NCBI RefSeq assembly: GCF_001499965.1
Contig: NZ_LQIT01000002.1
Span: 109,403-173,402, forward strand
Length of the DNA stretch: 64,000 bases
Direction: 5' to 3'
DNA from: Mycobacterium sp. GA-2829
Lineage (GTDB): Bacteria; Actinomycetota; Actinomycetes; Mycobacteriales; Mycobacteriaceae
The notes beneath the pieces are model-generated. The model searched no databases, was not told where the DNA came from, and was given only the letters and a program-made list of their open reading frames with translations. Below are positions 17,231 to 28,272 of the stretch, piece by piece; within the stretch, counting starts at the first letter, position 1; every line of letters starts with the position of its first letter. The translations under genes were made by a program, and so were the position numbers.

Positions 17231-17279
17231 GCTCGGCCGTGGCCGTGATATTCACCGCTCGGCGGTGGCCGTGATCTTC
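17231..17279 (+). repeat. Imperfect tandem repeat at the mtrB start
   Basis: Two 23-base copies (17231-17253 and 17257-17279, two mismatches, 26-base period) each contain GTGGCCGTGAT. The second copy holds the mtrB start codon; the first opens a short frame that ends within the second. Confidence 0.75.
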
Positions 17280-18929
17280 GGCGGACGGCGTCGTATCCGG
17301 GGTGGCTTCTGGCGGTCGGGACCGCTGATCCGCGGCCTCGCCGCGCTGGGCCGGGCGCTGAGCCTGGTCTGGCGGCGTTCCCTGCAGTTGCGCGTCGTGA
17401 GCCTGACGTTGGGGCTCTCCCTCGCCGTCATCCTCGTGCTCGGCTTCGTGCTGACCAGTCAGATCACCGACCGCATCCTCGAGGTCAAGGTCAAGGCCGC
17501 GACCGAGGAGATCGAGCAGGCCCGCAGCACCGTGGGCGGGATCGTCAGCGGCGAGGAGTCGCGCTCCCTCGACAGCAGCCTGCAGTTGGCGCGCAACACG
17601 CTGATCGACCGCAAGGCCGACGCGGGTAGCGGACTCGCGGGTGCCTACGACGCCGTGTTGGTCGTACCCGGTGACGGCCCGCGCGCCGCCACCGCGGCCG
17701 GACCCGTCAGCCAGGTGCCCGAGGCGCTGCGTGACTTCGTCAAGGCCGGTCAGGTCAGTTACCAGTACGCGACCGTCAACGCCGACGGCTTCTCCGGACC
17801 CGCGCTCATCGTCGGCAGCCCGACGGCCTCGGAGGTCGCCAACCTCGAGCTGTACCTGATCTTCCCGTTGAACAACGAGGAGTCGACGATCACGCTGGTG
17901 CGCGGCACGATGGCCACCGGCGGTGTCGTGCTGCTCGGATTGCTGGCCGCGATCGCGCTGCTGGTGGCCCGCCAGATCGTGCTGCCGGTGCGGTCCGCCT
18001 CGCGGATCGCCGAACGGTTCGCCGAAGGGCATCTGTCCGAGCGGATGCCGGTGCGCGGCGAGGACGACATGGCCCGGCTGGCGGTGTCGTTCAACGACAT
18101 GGCCGAGAGCCTGCAGCGCCAGATCACCCAGCTCGAGGAGTTCGGGAACCTGCAGCGCCGCTTCACCTCCGACGTCTCCCACGAACTGCGGACCCCGTTG
18201 ACGACGGTGCGGATGGCCGCCGACCTCATCCACGACCACAGCGAGGACCTCGATCCCGCGCTGCGGCGTTCCACCGAACTGATGGTCAGCGAGCTCGACC
18301 GGTTCGAGACCCTGCTCAGCGATCTGCTGGAGATCTCCCGCCACGACGCCGGTGTCGCCGAACTGTCGGTCGAGTCGGTCGACCTGCGCAGCACGGTGCG
18401 CAGCGCGCTCGACAACGTCGGCCACCTCGCCCAGGACGCGGAGGTCGAACTGATCGTCGACCAGCCCGCCGAGGAGGTCATCGCCGAGGTGGATCCGCGC
18501 CGGGTGGAGCGGATCCTGCGCAACCTGATCGCCAACGCGATCGACCACGCCGAACGCAAACCGGTGCGCATCCGCATGGCCGCCGACGAGGACACCGTCG
18601 CAGTGACGGTCCGCGACTACGGGGTCGGGCTCCGGCCGGGCGAGGAGAAGTTGGTGTTCAGCCGGTTCTGGCGGTCGGATCCTTCGCGTGTACGCCGTTC
18701 CGGCGGAACGGGACTCGGCCTGGCCATCAGCATCGAGGACGCCCGCCTGCACCAGGGTCGGCTGGAGGCGTGGGGCGAGCCCGGTAACGGTGCGTGCTTC
18801 CGGTTGACGCTGCCGCTGGTGCGCGGGCACAAGGTGACGACGAGTCCGTTGCCGCTGAAGCCCATTGCGCCCGACCGCGCGCCGCAGCGTGGTGGACGCG
18901 ATCGGCAGCCGGCAGGGGAGACGGTGTGA
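17265..18929 (+). CDS. mtrB: Sensor histidine kinase MtrB
   Basis: 554-residue membrane kinase, cognate to MtrA. Two membrane segments (about 42-65 and 212-235) bracket an extracytoplasmic domain. HAMP (about 235-290), HisKA with '[15 protein letters not shown]' (phospho-His near 306) and an HATPase domain with 'NAIDH' and 'GGTGLGLAI' follow. The C-terminus is shorter than the M. tuberculosis tail. GTG at 17265 or 17271 could start; both lie in a tandem duplication of the initiation region. It is 43 bases from mtrA and overlaps lpqB by 4 bases. Confidence 0.96.
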   Translation: MAVIFGGRRRIRGGFWRSGPLIRGLAALGRALSLVWRRSLQLRVVSLTLGLSLAVILVLGFVLTSQITDRILEVKVKAATEEIEQARSTVGGIVSGEESRSLDSSLQLARNTLIDRKADAGSGLAGAYDAVLVVPGDGPRAATAAGPVSQVPEALRDFVKAGQVSYQYATVNADGFSGPALIVGSPTASEVANLELYLIFPLNNEESTITLVRGTMATGGVVLLGLLAAIALLVARQIVLPVRSASRIAERFAEGHLSERMPVRGEDDMARLAVSFNDMAESLQRQITQLEEFGNLQRRFTSDVSHELRTPLTTVRMAADLIHDHSEDLDPALRRSTELMVSELDRFETLLSDLLEISRHDAGVAELSVESVDLRSTVRSALDNVGHLAQDAEVELIVDQPAEEVIAEVDPRRVERILRNLIANAIDHAERKPVRIRMAADEDTVAVTVRDYGVGLRPGEEKLVFSRFWRSDPSRVRRSGGTGLGLAISIEDARLHQGRLEAWGEPGNGACFRLTLPLVRGHKVTTSPLPLKPIAPDRAPQRGGRDRQPAGETV

Positions 18930-20689
18930 GACGTCTCTGGGCAGTGGTGTGCCTGCTGGTCCTGGCCGTGGTCGTATCCGGATGTGCCGGCGTGCCCAAT
19001 TCGTCGGCGCCGCAGGCGATCGGCACCGTCGACCGGCCCGCGCCGCCGAGCCTGCCCAAACCGACGCCCGGCATGGACCCCGACGTCCTGTTGCGAGAGT
19101 TCCTCAAGGCCACCGGCGATCCGGCGAACCGCCACCTCGCCGCACGGCAGTTCCTCACCGAGTCGGCCTCGCGGGAATGGGACGATGCGGGTAGCGCTCT
19201 GCTGATCGACCGCGTGGTGTTCGTCGAAACCCGTGAGCCCGAACGAGTCTCGGTGAGAATGCGCGCCGACATCCTGGGTTCGCTGTCGGACATGGGCGTG
19301 TTCGAGACCGGGGCGGGCGCGCTGCCCGACCCCGGCCCCATCGAACTGGTCAAGACCTCGGACGGCTGGCGCATCGACCGGCTGCCGAACGGGGTGTTCC
19401 TCGACTGGCAGCAGTTCCAGTCCACCTACAAACGCAATACGCTCTACTTCGTCGACCCGACCGGCGCGACGGTCGTCCCCGATCCGCGGTACGTGGCGGT
19501 GTCCGATCCCGATCAGGTGGCCACCGAACTGGTCTCCAAATTGATGTCCGGGGCGCGCCCCGAGATGGCCAACACCGTCCGCAACCTGCTGGCGCCGCCG
19601 CTGCGGCTGCGCGGTCCGGTCACCCGCGCCGACGGCGGCAAGACCGGTATCGGCCGGGGGTACGGCGGCGCACGGATCGACCTGGAGAACCTGTCGACCA
19701 CCGACCCGCACAGCAGACAACTGCTTGCGGCGCAGATCATCTGGACGCTCAACCGCGCGGGTATCAACGGCCCGTACGTGATCAACGCCGACGGCGCCCC
19801 GCTCGACGACCGGTTCGCCGACGGGTGGGAGACCTCCGATGTCGCCGCCACCGACCCCGGCGCATTCGCCGGCGCCGCGGCGGGGCTGCACGCCCTGGTG
19901 GGTGGTTCGCTCGTCTCGATCGACGGACAGCGGGCGCCGCGCGTCCCGGGCTCGTTCGGGCAGGCGCCGAACCAGGTGTCGGCGGCCCTGTCGCGCAGCG
20001 GTCAGGACGCCGCCTCGGTGGTGGTGCTGCGGCCGGGCGCCCCGGACGTGCAGTCGACGCTGTGGATCGGCCCGCTCGGCGGGCGTGCCAACCAGGCGAT
20101 GGAAGGCCGCAGCCTCACCCGCCCGAGTTGGTCGCTCGACAACGCGGTGTGGGTGGTCGTCGACGGCGCCAACGTGGTCCGGGTGATCCAGGACGCCTCC
20201 GGGCAGCCGGCGCGGCTCCCCGTCGACGCCGGGCCGGTCGCGATGAAGTTCCCTGGCCCGATCACCGAACTGCAGCTCTCCCGGGACGGCACCCGCGCGG
20301 CGATGGTGATCGGCGGCCAGGTGATCCTCGCGTCGGTCGAACAGACCCAGGGCGGCCAGTTCGCGCTGACGTACCCGCGCCGCCTCGGATACGGGTTGGG
20401 CGACACGGTCGTGTCCCTGTCCTGGCGAACCGGTGACGACATCGTGGTCAGCCGGACGGATCCGCAACACCCGGTGTCCTACGTCAACCTCGACGGGGTG
20501 AACTCCGACGGGCCGAGCCGCAACCTCGCCATGCCGGTGACCACGGTGGCCGCCAACCCGTCCACGGTGTACGTCGCAGATGCCCGAGGCGTGGTTCAGC
20601 TGTCGCCCTCGACAGCCGAAGGCGACCCGACCTGGACCGAGGTGCGCCCGCTGATGGTGGCCGGCACCGTGCCGGTCCTCCCCGGGTAG
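18926..20689 (+). CDS. lpqB: Lipoprotein LpqB
   Basis: 587 residues. The signal peptide ends in a lipobox 'VVSGC' with Cys20, so it is a membrane-anchored lipoprotein. A GerMN domain (about 60-310) is followed by a beta-propeller-like C-terminal domain with repeats such as '[17 protein letters not shown]' and '[15 protein letters not shown]'. LpqB interacts with the MtrB sensor domain and affects MtrA phosphorylation in mycobacteria. GTGA overlap with mtrB fixes the start. In most mycobacteria a ComF-like gene and raiA/secA1 come next; here they do not. Confidence 0.96.
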   Translation: MRRLWAVVCLLVLAVVVSGCAGVPNSSAPQAIGTVDRPAPPSLPKPTPGMDPDVLLREFLKATGDPANRHLAARQFLTESASREWDDAGSALLIDRVVFVETREPERVSVRMRADILGSLSDMGVFETGAGALPDPGPIELVKTSDGWRIDRLPNGVFLDWQQFQSTYKRNTLYFVDPTGATVVPDPRYVAVSDPDQVATELVSKLMSGARPEMANTVRNLLAPPLRLRGPVTRADGGKTGIGRGYGGARIDLENLSTTDPHSRQLLAAQIIWTLNRAGINGPYVINADGAPLDDRFADGWETSDVAATDPGAFAGAAAGLHALVGGSLVSIDGQRAPRVPGSFGQAPNQVSAALSRSGQDAASVVVLRPGAPDVQSTLWIGPLGGRANQAMEGRSLTRPSWSLDNAVWVVVDGANVVRVIQDASGQPARLPVDAGPVAMKFPGPITELQLSRDGTRAAMVIGGQVILASVEQTQGGQFALTYPRRLGYGLGDTVVSLSWRTGDDIVVSRTDPQHPVSYVNLDGVNSDGPSRNLAMPVTTVAANPSTVYVADARGVVQLSPSTAEGDPTWTEVRPLMVAGTVPVLPG

Positions 20690-20714
20690 TCCTCGGAACC
20701 CCACGCACACAACA

Positions 20715-22070
20715 TTATTCGGGTTCGTCATCGTCGTTGTTGTTGTCGGTGAGGTAGCGCTGGGGGTGGAAGTGGTTGTTGACGCGGGGTTGGCCGGTGT
20801 CTTGGTGGGCGGGTGGGATCCAGTAGGTGCGGCCGTCGCCGGGGCGTTGGGTGGTGTATCCGGTGTTGGCGATGAGTAGGTTGTCGGGATGGCAGGCCAG
20901 GGCCATGGTGTTGATGTTGGTTTGGCCGTTGCCGGTGGCGAAGTCGTCGGTGTGGTGGGCTTCGGTGCCGTAGAACGGCACCGTGCATTGGGGGTAGGTG
21001 CAGCCCCGGTCGCGGGCGAAGAGCGCCAACCGCTGCGCTGTAGTGGCGCACCGGCGGGCGCGGCCGAAGTAGAGGACCTCTTCGTGGTGGTCGTCGAAAA
21101 TGGCCAGGTAGTGCCGACTGCGACCGGCCATGCGGATGAGGTCGCGGATCGGTAGGCGGCTGCCGCCGCCGGTGAACGCCCACCCGGTGCCGCGTTCGAG
21201 GTCGGCCAGGTTGGCGTTGGCCACGATCGTCGCCGGGACGCCGGCCAACTGTCCCATGGCGCCGGATTCGATGGCCAGGCGCAGGGCGGTGGTCAGCGCG
21301 TCGTGGTGGCGTTGACCGGTGGTGCGTTCGTCACGGCCGGAGACCTCAGCGACCACGGCGTCGTCGTGGGGCAGGTTCACCCCGGGGGCGCCGTATTTCT
21401 CGAGGGCGACGTCGAGGTAGGCGCGGGCTTCGGGAGTGATGTAGCCGGAGATGCGGCTCATCCCGTCGGCTTGTTGGCGGCCGAGGGTGAATTCGCGGCG
21501 GCGCTGCATGGTCTCGTGGTCGGGTTCGGTGCCGTCCTGGTCGATGAACCCCATCAGTGCCTCGGCGACTTTGCGGAACTGGTCGGGCCGCAGCACTCGG
21601 GCATGCCCGACGAGGTCGCGTTCGTAGTCGTCGCGGCGGGCAAACGACACCCAGATGGGTAGGTTCTTGATGAAGTCCTGGATGATCCGCACGTGGGCGG
21701 TGCTGATGGCGCCTTCGGCGACCGCGGTGGCGGTGTGGGGGAGTTCGGGGCGCACGAATTGCCCGGTCAGCGTCTGCCTCGGACCCGGCTGCCGGGTATC
21801 GGCGAGGCGTTCGCCGGCCTCGCGCAGCGACACCCGCAGCGCGTTGGCGAGGAGGTGTTTGTGCGAGGTGGCCCCGAAGTCGTTGGGCGCGGCTTCCATC
21901 ACCCGGCTGGTCAACCGATGCTCGACGGCCGGTACCGCCCACAGGGCGGTCTTGATGCGGTCGAGTTCGGCGAGCGCCTCGGCGGGGGTCAGGGTGTCGA
22001 CGGAGGCGGCCTGCAGTTCAGCCACGGCCGACACCAGGTCGTCGACCGTTGTACCGAACCCTCCATCCAT
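20715..22070 (-). CDS. 13E12-repeat family protein, DUF222 with HNH nuclease domain
   Basis: 451 residues. The DUF222 helical domain covers about 20-300. A C-terminal HNH domain spans about 360-420, with a Cys pair in 'RDRGCTYPQC', the His pair in 'GTEAHHTDD', Asn in 'NINTM' and the late His in 'ALACHPDN'. It ends in a poly-Asn/Asp tail. The family is multicopy in mycobacteria (REP13E12 in M. tuberculosis) and behaves as a mobile or phage-target element. The ATG at 22070 is chosen because the protein is family-like from MDGGFGTT; an in-frame extension to 22265 is not. It sits at a synteny junction. Confidence 0.88.
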   Translation of the reverse strand: MDGGFGTTVDDLVSAVAELQAASVDTLTPAEALAELDRIKTALWAVPAVEHRLTSRVMEAAPNDFGATSHKHLLANALRVSLREAGERLADTRQPGPRQTLTGQFVRPELPHTATAVAEGAISTAHVRIIQDFIKNLPIWVSFARRDDYERDLVGHARVLRPDQFRKVAEALMGFIDQDGTEPDHETMQRRREFTLGRQQADGMSRISGYITPEARAYLDVALEKYGAPGVNLPHDDAVVAEVSGRDERTTGQRHHDALTTALRLAIESGAMGQLAGVPATIVANANLADLERGTGWAFTGGGSRLPIRDLIRMAGRSRHYLAIFDDHHEEVLYFGRARRCATTAQRLALFARDRGCTYPQCTVPFYGTEAHHTDDFATGNGQTNINTMALACHPDNLLIANTGYTTQRPGDGRTYWIPPAHQDTGQPRVNNHFHPQRYLTDNNNDDDEPE

Positions 22071-22114
22071 AGTTCGAACACTAGTGCGAGGGTCTGACAA
22101 GTAGCGCCTGAGCG

Positions 22115-22690
22115 CTATGAACCGGGCACAGCCGCGGCGATGACAGTCTTCGCGATGCCGCGCCCCACCGTCGACCGCCGGCGTCGGGTGTCGCGCAGCC
22201 TCATCGCGAGTTCGCCGGTGAGCACCACCAGCACCGCCTCGGCCAACCCGTTCGGGTCCGCGCACGGGAGCTGAGAAGCCAACTCCCGCAACCGCTTACG
22301 CAGATACTTCGTATCGCGCGCGACGGCGTCGGCGAGCTCCGCGGGCGGGGCGGCGTACTCGGCCGCGGTGCCGAGGAAGGCGCACCACCGCGCGCCGTCG
22401 CGCCGCCGGGCAAAGCTGTCGACCGCATCGAACACCGCGAGCAGACGCTCCTCGTCATCGGGCGCGGCCGCGATCGCACGCTCCCACACCTCACGCCACC
22501 GCTCGTGGCGACGCTCCAGGGCGGCCGCAATCAACGCCTCCTTGCTCCGGAAGCCGCGGTACAGCGTCGCCGCTGACACCCCCGCCCGCGCCAGCACCGC
22601 ATCCACCGGAGTCGACTCGATCCCACGCGAGAACACCAGGTCGTCGACCGCATCCAGCAGTCGGTCCTCGGAGCTCTTGCGCACCGGCAT
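22115..22690 (-). CDS. TetR-family repressor
   Basis: 191 residues. The N-terminal helix-turn-helix is clear: 'RLLDAVDDLVFSRGIESTPV' then 'VLARAGVSAATLYRGFRSKE'. The ligand-binding domain is helical. It is divergent from an MFS transporter gene with 24 bases between the starts, so it most likely represses that transporter and itself. A 12-base palindrome sits at the transporter start. Confidence 0.9.
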   Translation of the reverse strand: MPVRKSSEDRLLDAVDDLVFSRGIESTPVDAVLARAGVSAATLYRGFRSKEALIAAALERRHERWREVWERAIAAAPDDEERLLAVFDAVDSFARRRDGARWCAFLGTAAEYAAPPAELADAVARDTKYLRKRLRELASQLPCADPNGLAEAVLVVLTGELAMRLRDTRRRRSTVGRGIAKTVIAAAVPGS

Positions 22691-22701
22691 GGGGCTAAGC
22701 C

Positions 22702-22729
22702 TAGACTGGCGGAAGTGAAACGATCGTTT
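22702..22729 (+). promoter_or_regulatory. Promoter and likely TetR operator
   Basis: TAGACT at 22702-22707 is a good -10 hexamer, 7 bases before the MFS GTG. The perfect palindrome AAACGATCGTTT follows at 22718-22729, overlapping the first codons and the expected transcription start. The divergent TetR repressor would block initiation by binding here. Confidence 0.55.
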
Positions 22730-23908
22730 TCGTTAGTCGGCGGGCGGGACCTCTGGGTCATCGCCTTCGGAACCGGCTTCATCGCCGCCATGTACGGCCT
22801 CGTGCGACTGGCGTACGGCTTGTTCCTACCCGACATCCAGGCCGACCTGGGCCTCGGCGCGGCAGGCGCCGGCTACATCTTCTCGGCGTCGTCGCTGCTC
22901 TACTGCGCAGCCGCGACCGCCGGGTTCGCCCTCGGTAGCCGGATGCCGCGGGTGCTCATCGTGGCCGCCGCTGTCACCGCCTGCGGCGGGGTGTGGGGGA
23001 TGTCGGCGGCCCCCGGCGTCGCGGTCTTCAGCGTCTTCGCAGTCCTGAGCTCCGCCGGTGCGGGTCTCGCCTCCCCGGCGCTGGTCAGCATCGTGGCCCG
23101 CAACGTCGAACCCCGTCGCGTCGACAGCGCACAGTCGATGGTCAACGCCGGAACGGGCCCGGGCCTGGTGGCCGCGGGTGCGCTCGCGCTGCTGCTGCTC
23201 CCGCAATGGCGCCTCACGTGGGTGCTGATCGGCGTGCTCACCGCCGGATGCGCGGTGGCCGTCCTGGCCGTCGACCGCTCCGGGACCGGACCGCAGCCCG
23301 AGCGCAAGCCGCGCCCGTCGGGCAGGTGGGTCGCCGCGCACGCGGGACCGATCGCCGCCGCCATCCTCATGGGCGCGGGCTCCAGCGCAGTGTGGACGTA
23401 CGGCCGCAGCCTGCTCGTCGACACCGGCGTCAGCTCGCAGCGCGGCACCATCACCGCATGGATCGTGCTCGGCCTGGGCTCGGCCGCCCTGCTGCTGACC
23501 GCCAAAGCTCTGGCCCGCCTCAGCCCGGTGGTGTCCTGGATCCTCACCGTCTCCGTGATGACCGGCGCAGTCCTGCTCCTCACCATCGTTCCGCACCTCA
23601 CCGCCGCGGCGTTGCTCGGCTGCTTCGCGTTCGGCTGGGGGTTCACCGCCGCCACCTCGTCACTCATCCTGTGGACCACGGCGATCGACGCGGAACACGC
23701 CGCGGCCGGGACGGCGATGCTGTTCGTCGCGTTGATGTTCGGCCAGGCGCTCGGCGCCACCGTCCTGGGGGCGGTCATCAACGGTGCGGCCTACGCACCC
23801 GCATTCGCGATCGCGACTGCACTGTCGGCGGCCTCGATCGCCGTCGCGGCTGTGCAACTGCGGCGCCGCACCGGCGCGCCGTCCGAAGAAACCGTCGCGG
23901 TCTGCTGA
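22715..23908 (+). CDS. Major facilitator superfamily transporter
   Basis: 397 residues with about 12 hydrophobic segments in two six-helix halves separated by a polar loop near residues 188-205 ('DRSGTGPQPERKPRPSGR'). The N-terminal motif 'GLVRLAYGLFLPDIQADLG' is typical of CynX/YbfB-like MFS carriers. Inner membrane protein; substrate unknown. The short 'VKRSFSLVGG' lead and the -10 box support the GTG start and a leaderless mRNA. Confidence 0.88.
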   Translation: MKRSFSLVGGRDLWVIAFGTGFIAAMYGLVRLAYGLFLPDIQADLGLGAAGAGYIFSASSLLYCAAATAGFALGSRMPRVLIVAAAVTACGGVWGMSAAPGVAVFSVFAVLSSAGAGLASPALVSIVARNVEPRRVDSAQSMVNAGTGPGLVAAGALALLLLPQWRLTWVLIGVLTAGCAVAVLAVDRSGTGPQPERKPRPSGRWVAAHAGPIAAAILMGAGSSAVWTYGRSLLVDTGVSSQRGTITAWIVLGLGSAALLLTAKALARLSPVVSWILTVSVMTGAVLLLTIVPHLTAAALLGCFAFGWGFTAATSSLILWTTAIDAEHAAAGTAMLFVALMFGQALGATVLGAVINGAAYAPAFAIATALSAASIAVAAVQLRRRTGAPSEETVAVC

Positions 23909-23935
23909 CGTCAGGCCGCGACTACCGTGGCTCCT

Positions 23936-24592
23936 ATGGGCACTCTCCGAGTCGGCATCGTGGTCTCGAATCCGCCGTTCGTCGACGCCGACGGTGAGTC
24001 CGGCCTCGACATCGACCTCATGACGGCCGTCGCCGAGTCGCTGGGGGACAGCCTCGAGTTCGTCCACCATGCCGACTCGGCCAGCGTTCTCGACGCCCTG
24101 AGCACCGGCGACGTCGACTGCGCGGTCGGCGGCCTCACCGCCACCGACGACCGCGCCGCCTACGCACCGCCCTACGTGATCACCGGCCAGGCGCTCGCGG
24201 TCGACGCCGCACGGCACCCCGACATCCGCGCCGTCGCCGATCTCGACGGCCTCACCGTCGCCGTGCAGCGGGGGAGCAGCGCCGAACAGTACGCGCAGTC
24301 GCAACCCGGGTCCGTCACCGTGCAGGACCGCCTCCAGGCGGACGGCTGCGACGCGATCGTGGCGCTGGCTCCGACGCTCACCGCGCTGACCAAGGACTCA
24401 CGGGACTTCGACGTCGTGCAGCAGGGCCTGACCATCGAACACGTCGCGATCGCGGTGGCCGGCCACGACCAGCAGATGCTCAGCCGCGTCACCGTCGCTC
24501 AGGCGGAGTTGGAAGACGCGGGCACGCTGCAGGAGATCCGGCGCAAATGGCTGGGCAATCCGTACGCCGACCAGAGTCTGGCCGTGCACTGA
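23936..24592 (+). CDS. Solute-binding-protein-like domain protein without signal peptide
   Basis: 218 residues resembling family 3 extracellular solute-binding proteins: 'VGIVVSNPPFVDADGESG', 'DIDLMTAVAESLGD', 'DGLTVAVQRGSSAEQYAQ' and the C-terminal 'EIRRKWLGNPY'. No signal peptide or lipobox is present, and no ABC transporter genes are adjacent. It may be a cytosolic ligand-binding protein or a gene that lost its leader. TACCGT at 23923-23928 lies 7 bases before the ATG and supports this start. Confidence 0.75.
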   Translation: MGTLRVGIVVSNPPFVDADGESGLDIDLMTAVAESLGDSLEFVHHADSASVLDALSTGDVDCAVGGLTATDDRAAYAPPYVITGQALAVDAARHPDIRAVADLDGLTVAVQRGSSAEQYAQSQPGSVTVQDRLQADGCDAIVALAPTLTALTKDSRDFDVVQQGLTIEHVAIAVAGHDQQMLSRVTVAQAELEDAGTLQEIRRKWLGNPYADQSLAVH

Positions 24593-24630
24593 CCAGCCCG
24601 CGCGTCGCCAAATCGGCCCCACTAGGCTGA

Positions 24631-25689
<1,059 letters not shown>

Positions 25690-25695
25690 CGCCCG

Positions 25696-26916
25696 ATGGC
25701 CGTCAAGACGCTCGACGATCTCCTGAAGGAGGGCGTTGAGGGTCGGGGTGTGCTGGTCCGCTCCGACCTCAACGTCCCCCTGGACGGGGAGTCGATTACC
25801 GACCCCGGCCGCATCATCGCCTCGGTGCCGACGCTGAAAGCGCTGGCCGAGGCAGGGGCGAAGGTCATCGTCACCGCCCACCTCGGCAGGCCCAAAGACG
25901 GCCCGGACCCGAAGTACTCGCTCAAGCCGGTGGCCGCCGCGCTCGGCGAGCAACTCGGCAGGCACGTGCAGCTGGCCGGGGACGTGGTGGGCACCGATGC
26001 GCTGGCCCGTGCCGAGGGCCTCACCGACGGTGACGTGCTGCTGCTGGAGAACATCCGCTTCGATCCGCGGGAGACCAGCAAGGACGACGCCGAGCGGCTC
26101 AAGCTGGCCAAGGCGCTGGTCGAACTCGTCGGAGATGACGGAGCGTTCGTCAGTGACGGTTTCGGTGTGGTGCACCGCAAGCAGGCCTCGGTGTACGACA
26201 TCGCGACGCTGCTGCCGCACTACGCGGGCACGCTGGTGGCCGCCGAGGTGAAGGTGCTCGAACAGCTCACCAGCTCCACCGACCGCCCGTATGCGGTGGT
26301 GCTCGGCGGGTCGAAGGTGTCCGACAAGCTGGCGGTCATCGAGAACCTCGCCACCAAGGCGGACAGCCTGATCATCGGTGGCGGGATGTGCTTCACCTTC
26401 CTTGCCGCCCAAGGCGTCTCGGTGGGTTCCTCGCTGCTGCAGGAGGAGATGATCGACACCTGCCGCAAGTTGCTCGAGGACTACGGCGACGTGATCCATC
26501 TGCCCGTCGACATCGTGGTGGCCGAGAAGTTCGCCGCGGACGCAGAGCCGGAAACCGTTGCCGCCGACCGCATTCCTGACGACAAGATGGGCCTCGACAT
26601 CGGTCCGGAGTCGGTGAAGCGGTTCACCGCTCTGCTGTCGAATGCGAAGACGGTGTTCTGGAACGGCCCGATGGGTGTGTTCGAGTTCCCCGCCTTCGCC
26701 GCGGGCACCAAGGGTGTGGCCGAAGCCATCATCGGTGCCACAGGTAAGGGTGCGTTCAGCGTCGTCGGTGGCGGCGACAGCGCCGCGGCCGTACGCCAGC
26801 TCGGGCTGGCCGAGGACGGGTTCTCCCACATCTCCACCGGGGGCGGCGCGTCACTGGAGTATCTGGAGGGCAAGACGTTGCCCGGCATCGAGGTGTTGGA
26901 GGGTGGTAGGGAATGA
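25696..26916 (+). CDS. pgk: Phosphoglycerate kinase
   Basis: 406 residues; transfers phosphate from 1,3-bisphosphoglycerate to ADP. Visible motifs are '[10 protein letters not shown]' near residue 20, 'TAHLGRPK' near 60, the hinge '[11 protein letters not shown]' near 200 and the nucleotide site 'GGGDSAAAV' near 355. Length matches actinobacterial Pgk. The stop overlaps the tpiA start by 4 bases. Confidence 0.98.
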   Translation: MAVKTLDDLLKEGVEGRGVLVRSDLNVPLDGESITDPGRIIASVPTLKALAEAGAKVIVTAHLGRPKDGPDPKYSLKPVAAALGEQLGRHVQLAGDVVGTDALARAEGLTDGDVLLLENIRFDPRETSKDDAERLKLAKALVELVGDDGAFVSDGFGVVHRKQASVYDIATLLPHYAGTLVAAEVKVLEQLTSSTDRPYAVVLGGSKVSDKLAVIENLATKADSLIIGGGMCFTFLAAQGVSVGSSLLQEEMIDTCRKLLEDYGDVIHLPVDIVVAEKFAADAEPETVAADRIPDDKMGLDIGPESVKRFTALLSNAKTVFWNGPMGVFEFPAFAAGTKGVAEAIIGATGKGAFSVVGGGDSAAAVRQLGLAEDGFSHISTGGGASLEYLEGKTLPGIEVLEGGRE

Positions 26917-27707
26917 CGAAAGCCGCACGCAGGCCTTTGATAGCGGGCAACTGGAAGATGAACCTCAACCACTTCGAGGCCATCGCCCTGGTGCAGAAGA
27001 TCGCGTTCTCACTGCCCGACAAGTACTTCGACAAGGTCGACGTGACGGTCATCCCGCCGTTCACCGATCTGCGCAGCGTGCAGACGCTGGTCGACGGCGA
27101 CAAGCTCCGACTCACCTACGGTGCGCAGGATCTGTCCCAGCACGACTCCGGCGCCTACACCGGCGAGATCAGCGGGGCCTTCCTGGCCAAGCTGGGCTGC
27201 AGCTTCGTCGTCGTGGGCCACTCCGAGCGGCGGACGTACCACAACGAGAGCGACGAAGTGGTGGCCGCCAAGGCCGCCGCGGCGTTCCGGCACGGCATCA
27301 CGCCGATCATCTGTATGGGTGAGCACCTCGAGGTGCGTGAGGCCGGTAACCACGTCGAGCACTGCGTCGAACAGCTCCGCGGCTCGCTGGCGGGCCTGAC
27401 CTCCGAGCAGATCGGACAGGCGGTCATCGCCTACGAGCCGGTGTGGGCGATCGGCACCGGCCGGGTGGCGGGTGCGTCCGACGCGCAGGAAGTCTGCAAG
27501 GCGATCCGCGACGAGTTGGGCTCCCTGGCGTCGCCGCAGCTCGCTGCGGGCGTGCGGGTGCTCTACGGCGGGTCGGTCAACGCCAAGAACGTCGGCGAGA
27601 TCGTCGCGCAGGACGACGTGGACGGTGCGCTCGTCGGTGGGGCCTCGCTCGACGGTGAGCAGTTCGCGACGCTGTCGGCGATCGCCGCCGGCGGGCCCCT
27701 GCCCTGA
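26913..27707 (+). CDS. tpiA: Triosephosphate isomerase
   Basis: 264 residues; interconverts dihydroxyacetone phosphate and glyceraldehyde-3-phosphate. 'GNWKMN' holds the active-site Asn and Lys, 'VGHSERR' the catalytic His, and '[12 protein letters not shown]' the catalytic Glu and flexible loop. The phosphate-binding 'YGGSVN' is also present. Coupled to pgk by an ATGA overlap. Confidence 0.98.
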   Translation: MTKAARRPLIAGNWKMNLNHFEAIALVQKIAFSLPDKYFDKVDVTVIPPFTDLRSVQTLVDGDKLRLTYGAQDLSQHDSGAYTGEISGAFLAKLGCSFVVVGHSERRTYHNESDEVVAAKAAAAFRHGITPIICMGEHLEVREAGNHVEHCVEQLRGSLAGLTSEQIGQAVIAYEPVWAIGTGRVAGASDAQEVCKAIRDELGSLASPQLAAGVRVLYGGSVNAKNVGEIVAQDDVDGALVGGASLDGEQFATLSAIAAGGPLP

Positions 27708-27725
27708 CCACTCCGAACGGGACGG

Positions 27726-27731
27726 TAGGCT
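27726..27731 (+). promoter_or_regulatory. -10 hexamer TAGGCT of secG
   Basis: TAGGCT ends 7 bases before the secG ATG, so secG can be transcribed on its own, probably as a leaderless mRNA, besides read-through from gap-pgk-tpiA. Confidence 0.5.
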
Positions 27732-27738
27732 GTCGCCC

Positions 27739-27972
27739 ATGGTTTTAGCGCTGCAGATCACGTTGATCGTCACCAGTCTGCTGGTGGTGCTCCTGGTGCT
27801 GCTGCATCGTGCCAAGGGCGGCGGTCTGTCCACCCTGTTCGGTGGCGGCGTGCAGTCCAGCCTCTCGGGCTCCACGGTCGTCGAGAAGAACCTCGACCGG
27901 CTGACCCTGTTCGTCGTCGGCATCTGGGTGGTCTCGATCATCGGCGTCGCGCTGCAGATCAAGTACAGCTGA
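27739..27972 (+). CDS. secG: Preprotein translocase subunit SecG
   Basis: 77 residues with two membrane helices (about 5-23 and 54-73) joined by a Gly-rich cytoplasmic loop 'LFGGGVQSSLSGSTVVEK'. SecG assists SecYE in protein export. The position after tpiA is conserved in mycobacteria (Rv1440). Confidence 0.95.
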   Translation: MVLALQITLIVTSLLVVLLVLLHRAKGGGLSTLFGGGVQSSLSGSTVVEKNLDRLTLFVVGIWVVSIIGVALQIKYS

Positions 27973-28022
27973 CCTTTCTCACACGCCGGTTGCCGCCGGT
28001 GCGGGGTGGGTATCGAACAAGC

Positions 28023-28199
28023 ATGGCTCAAGACGACAACCCCGATATCAGCGACGTGATGGTGCCGACCGAAGAGGTGCACCCCGACCGTCGCGAACAC
28101 GCCAAGGAACCGCGCCCCATCGACGACGACGAGATGGCGCGTCGCGCCCAGCACGAGCGCGACATCACCGGCGCGGACAAACCCGACAGCGGCGTCTGA
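28023..28199 (+). CDS. Small acidic conserved protein
   Basis: 58 residues, hydrophilic and acidic ('NPDISDVMVPTEEVHPDRR', 'PIDDDEMARRAQHERDI'), with no membrane segment and no recognised domain. The ATG at 28023 is preferred to an upstream start at 27990 because the extra residues look non-coding. It lies between secG and ppc; likely disordered. Function unknown. Confidence 0.65.
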   Translation: MAQDDNPDISDVMVPTEEVHPDRREHAKEPRPIDDDEMARRAQHERDITGADKPDSGV

Positions 28200-28217
28200 C
28201 ACAACGTGATCAAGTCG

Positions 28218-28255
28218 TCCTGTGGACCTGCCCACGATGCGGTGGGTCCACAGGA
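28218..28255 (+). terminator. Hairpin between the small acidic gene and ppc
   Basis: TCCTGTGGACC (28218-28228) pairs perfectly with GGTCCACAGGA (28245-28255), with further GC pairs inside. No U-run follows. It ends 17 bases before the ppc ATG, so it could stop secG transcription or form in the ppc leader. Confidence 0.5.
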
Positions 28256-28272
28256 CACCGATACTGGAACGC

